Source: Acrasis kona (lineage: Eukaryota; Heterolobosea; Eutetramitea; Acrasida; Acrasidae). From it: 30,955 bases of DNA. The translations under genes and the position numbers were made by a program. Of this stretch, positions 29,119-30,955 are shown in pieces. Position 1 is the first letter of the stretch. Each line of letters begins with the position of its first letter. The DNA is taken from the NCBI GenBank assembly GCA_026419775.2, contig JAOPGA020000631.1:1-30955 (forward strand). The letters run 5' to 3'. Below the pieces are notes generated by a model, which saw only the letters and a list, made by a program, of their open reading frames with translations, did not search any database and was not told where the DNA came from.

Positions 29119-29743
29119 TTATAATGCATTGTGATCACGTTGAGCTCTCGTCTTAAACAGCTTGATGATGCCTGCACACACTACCCAGCACATATTATGC
29201 TCTTCTTGTACAGAGTCAATGTTTGAAACACTTCCTCGAAATGTATCCTTACAAATGTGGAACTTTCGAATTTGGTTGTTGACATTTTCGATAACAATCC
29301 GTACGCTCTTGAAATTCTTGTTGAACTCTATTTCCTCCTCAAACATCTTTACCCCTTTTGGCTGCTCAAATGGAAGTACAGAGGCATGTAACTTTTGAAC
29401 ACCAGTAAATCCACCATCAAATGCTATCGCTTCATCCTCATCCAGCAGCAGGTCAATTCTATTCTCTCTCAACTTGTACATTTCAAAATCTGAAGTCGAA
29501 CCTGAGTATGATGATGATATCTGGTAGAACGCACCTTCTGGAGACGAGTTTATCAACATTGTAAAAGTGTGCCTTTTCTTTTTTGGGCTATATACCACCT
29601 TCTCCTGCTTGCGGTTGTCTGGTGTTTTACACTGACTCCTCCTCAAAATGTTTATCCCAGTCCGGTTTGAATCGCTTGGGCGTAGGTTCAATGCTACTGT
29701 TGGTGGGAGTGTTCTCAGGTGATGGGGTTCTGTCACTGTTCAT
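29119..29743 (-). pseudogene. DDE transposase fragment (DDE_Tnp_4, Harbinger/IS5-like)
   Basis: From about 29600 leftward the frame encodes the second half of the DDE fold: YSPKKKRHTFTM, SSYSGSTSDFEMY, AIAFDGGFTG with the second Asp, and RIVIENVNNQIRKF with the catalytic Glu. It ends normally at 29119. The first Asp and the helix-turn-helix region expected before YSPKKKRH are missing. The only ATG start nearby (29743) opens a 38-codon hydrophilic peptide (MNSDRTPSPENTPTN...) in another frame. So the gene is internally deleted and frameshifted, and a self-mobile element is unlikely. I did not find terminal inverted repeats or a target duplication. Confidence 0.75.
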
Positions 29744-30002
29744 TGATTTTGAATTGTTGTGAATTAGTTAAATTGATTTGTTGTTTAAATAAAACAACAT
29801 AAGATAGAAACTTTTGGAAGAGGACAAAAAAGTTGTTATTTAACAGGTTTTTTATGATGTATCACAAAATTGTCAAAAATTTTTGCTTTTCATAGATTTG
29901 TCCCAATTTAGCATCCCAATGAAAATGGCCAACTCATTCGTCAGTCTATTGTAATTGTCATTCGTTTATGTGAACTCTTCTGTGATCACTGATGTCAAGC
30001 GA

Positions 30003-30300
30003 TTCAACACCCATATTAACGGTAGAGTTCAACCTACCAAAGATTCATTATATATCGTCTGGGAAACAGTGAAGAGGGAATTTAGTTAATGGACAAAGAC
30101 AAGGTAAATTCATCGGTAATCATCATAGTGGCGACAAAGAGGAGGGGACATATATTAATGGAGTTAACAAGGTAAATATGTGTATTGTTTTCACAGTGGC
30201 GACAGAGCGGAAGCGATATTTATTGATGGAGTTGAACAAGGTAAATGTGTGATATATCGTCACAATGGCGACAAAGAGGAGAGCACATTTCTAATCGGCG
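30003..30300 (+). pseudogene. Decayed MORN-like repeat gene fragment
   Basis: A 66-69-bp repeat, about four copies, encodes units of roughly 23 residues such as NGDKEE-T, FIDGVEQGK and IYRHNGD: the (N/S)GD-x-EEGT-x-x-NGV-x-QGK pattern of MORN-type repeats common in protists. Single-base losses change frame between copies: GTTGAACAAGG at about 30231 is GTTAACAAGG in the copy before, and a stop lies near 30080. No start, no intact frame. MORN repeats bind membranes or lipids in working proteins. Confidence 0.6.
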
Positions 30301-30312
30301 CTAATTTTGGTG

Positions 30313-30430
30313 GGTGGTATCCACCATCCATTTTTGGTGTTAAACACCAATAGTGGTTTACACTGAGTGTCATCCACAAATGGTGGTTTACACTTGGTGG
30401 TTACCACCGACGGCGGTTAACACTTAGTGT
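30313..30430. repeat. Cluster of short perfect palindromes
   Basis: In 118 bp: GGTGG-TAT-CCACC (30313-30325), TTGGTGTT-A-AACACCAA (30334-30350), ACACT-G-AGTGT (30360-30370), GGTGG-TTA-CCACC (30396-30408) and ACACT-T-AGTGT (30420-30430). The surrounding bases repeat GTGGTTTACAC-like words. No coding frame. It may be the end structure of a small transposable element or a set of protein sites. Confidence 0.65.
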
Positions 30431-30538
30431 GTGCCACAGTGTGTTTGGCACGTCGAGTTTCAGTGGTATGATTGGTGGTGACAACAATAAACAAAGCATC
30501 CTCTGGAATGGAATATCAACATTTAAAAGAATGATATT

Positions 30539-30955
30539 TTAATAAAATGTACAGATAAATTGATCAATATTGCTTCTTGTGGCCAAAAGTGATGGTGTAA
30601 GGTTATTAATATGCATAGCAACATCCTCTTCTTGCGTCACGCACGTCTTCACATTTGGGCATAAATGCCTATCTGAAACAGGGTAACTTTTGTAGTATTT
30701 GAGAAAGGCTACTGGCATGCTTTTTGAATTCAACTTCCAAACCTCCAATGCTGTAATCTCTGCATACATACCATATTCACCAGTTACAACATGATCCCCC
30801 ACAGAGAATTGTGTTCGATCGCGTTTAATAGTACTTACCTGCCTCACTAGATTGATCTTGTCATCGGGACTGCACCACTTATTCTCTTTTGCACACTCAA
30901 GATATGATCTTGCACAATCGTTGCTGATTGATGTTGATACTGATCCTTCGATTAA
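30539..30955 (-). CDS. Protein of unknown function, 5' part cut off by the window edge
   Basis: The frame is open from the window edge to the stop at 30539, at least 138 codons. Landmarks are NDCARSYLECAKENKWCSPDD (five words before the core), FSVGDHVVTGEYG, then AFLKYYKSYPVSDRHLCP and INNLTPSLLA. The VGDHV...G...Y start followed by alternating strands resembles the small beta-rich domains (BAH- or Tudor-like) seen in chromatin and transposon proteins, but the match is too weak to name. A GTAAGT at about 30838 could be a splice donor, in which case the right part belongs to another transcript. Its neighbours (transposase remnant, palindromes) suggest a mobile element. Confidence 0.5.
   Translation of the reverse strand, partial: LIEGSVSTSISNDCARSYLECAKENKWCSPDDKINLVRQVSTIKRDRTQFSVGDHVVTGEYGMYAEITALEVWKLNSKSMPVAFLKYYKSYPVSDRHLCPNVKTCVTQEEDVAMHINNLTPSLLATRSNIDQFICTFY

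Noticed and set aside
28829-29134. Plus-strand frame after the secreted-protein gene
   Set aside because: It overlaps that gene's promoter in antisense, and its composition is Phe/Tyr/Lys-rich noise of A+T-rich DNA.

Overview
This window looks like nuclear DNA of a microbial eukaryote, most likely an amoeboid protist (heterolobosean or amoebozoan; I cannot settle which). Supporting signs are GT-AG introns of mostly 28-50 nt whose removal restores domain motifs, AATAAA signals right behind or inside stop codons, short gaps between genes, and a gene mix of RCC1/REJ/GPS surface protein, TALE homeobox genes, Rab, ABCC transporter, cystinosin, RUS/DUF647, actin and ankyrin repeats.

Left third (1-9.5 kb): a damaged DIRS-type, tyrosine-recombinase-encoding retrotransposon. 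Gag is at 501-1739. RT, RNase H and a Dam-like methylase domain follow to 3847. The recombinase starts at 3847 through a TGATG stop/start overlap. Its gene is cut in two: the core-binding domain ends at 4198 and the catalytic domain resumes at 8549. The break carries the same 6-bp word (ACAATC) on both sides and holds about 4.36 kb of unrelated, decaying host sequence: a proline-rich gene tail, an ankyrin gene, a Rab pseudogene and a deleted ABCC transporter pseudogene. Just after the recombinase poly(A) signal is an array of five imperfect palindromes, about 75 bp apart, with constant outer arms, a constant one-sided 5-nt bulge and inner stems that change in a compensating way.

Centre (9.7-20 kb): a minus-strand gene, split into many small exons, lies head-to-head with a very large plus-strand gene (11117-19831, about 2,879 aa). 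The large gene encodes a predicted secreted/single-pass surface protein with a signal peptide, four RCC1 propeller blocks joined by Thr/Pro linkers, REJ/PKD-like beta domains, one EGF module, a GPS motif and one transmembrane helix. Three of its four RCC1 blocks are near-identical.

Right third (20-31 kb): compact, mostly single-copy genes: a coiled-coil RING protein, a secreted DNase I-like nuclease, a 54-aa two-exon gene, two adjacent TALE homeobox genes, an actin-family pseudogene, a 52-aa gene, a RUS/DUF647 protein, a full-length cystinosin and a small secreted protein with a clear TATA box. The far right turns repetitive: a damaged DDE transposase, a decayed MORN-like repeat gene, a cluster of perfect short palindromes and an open frame cut by the window edge.
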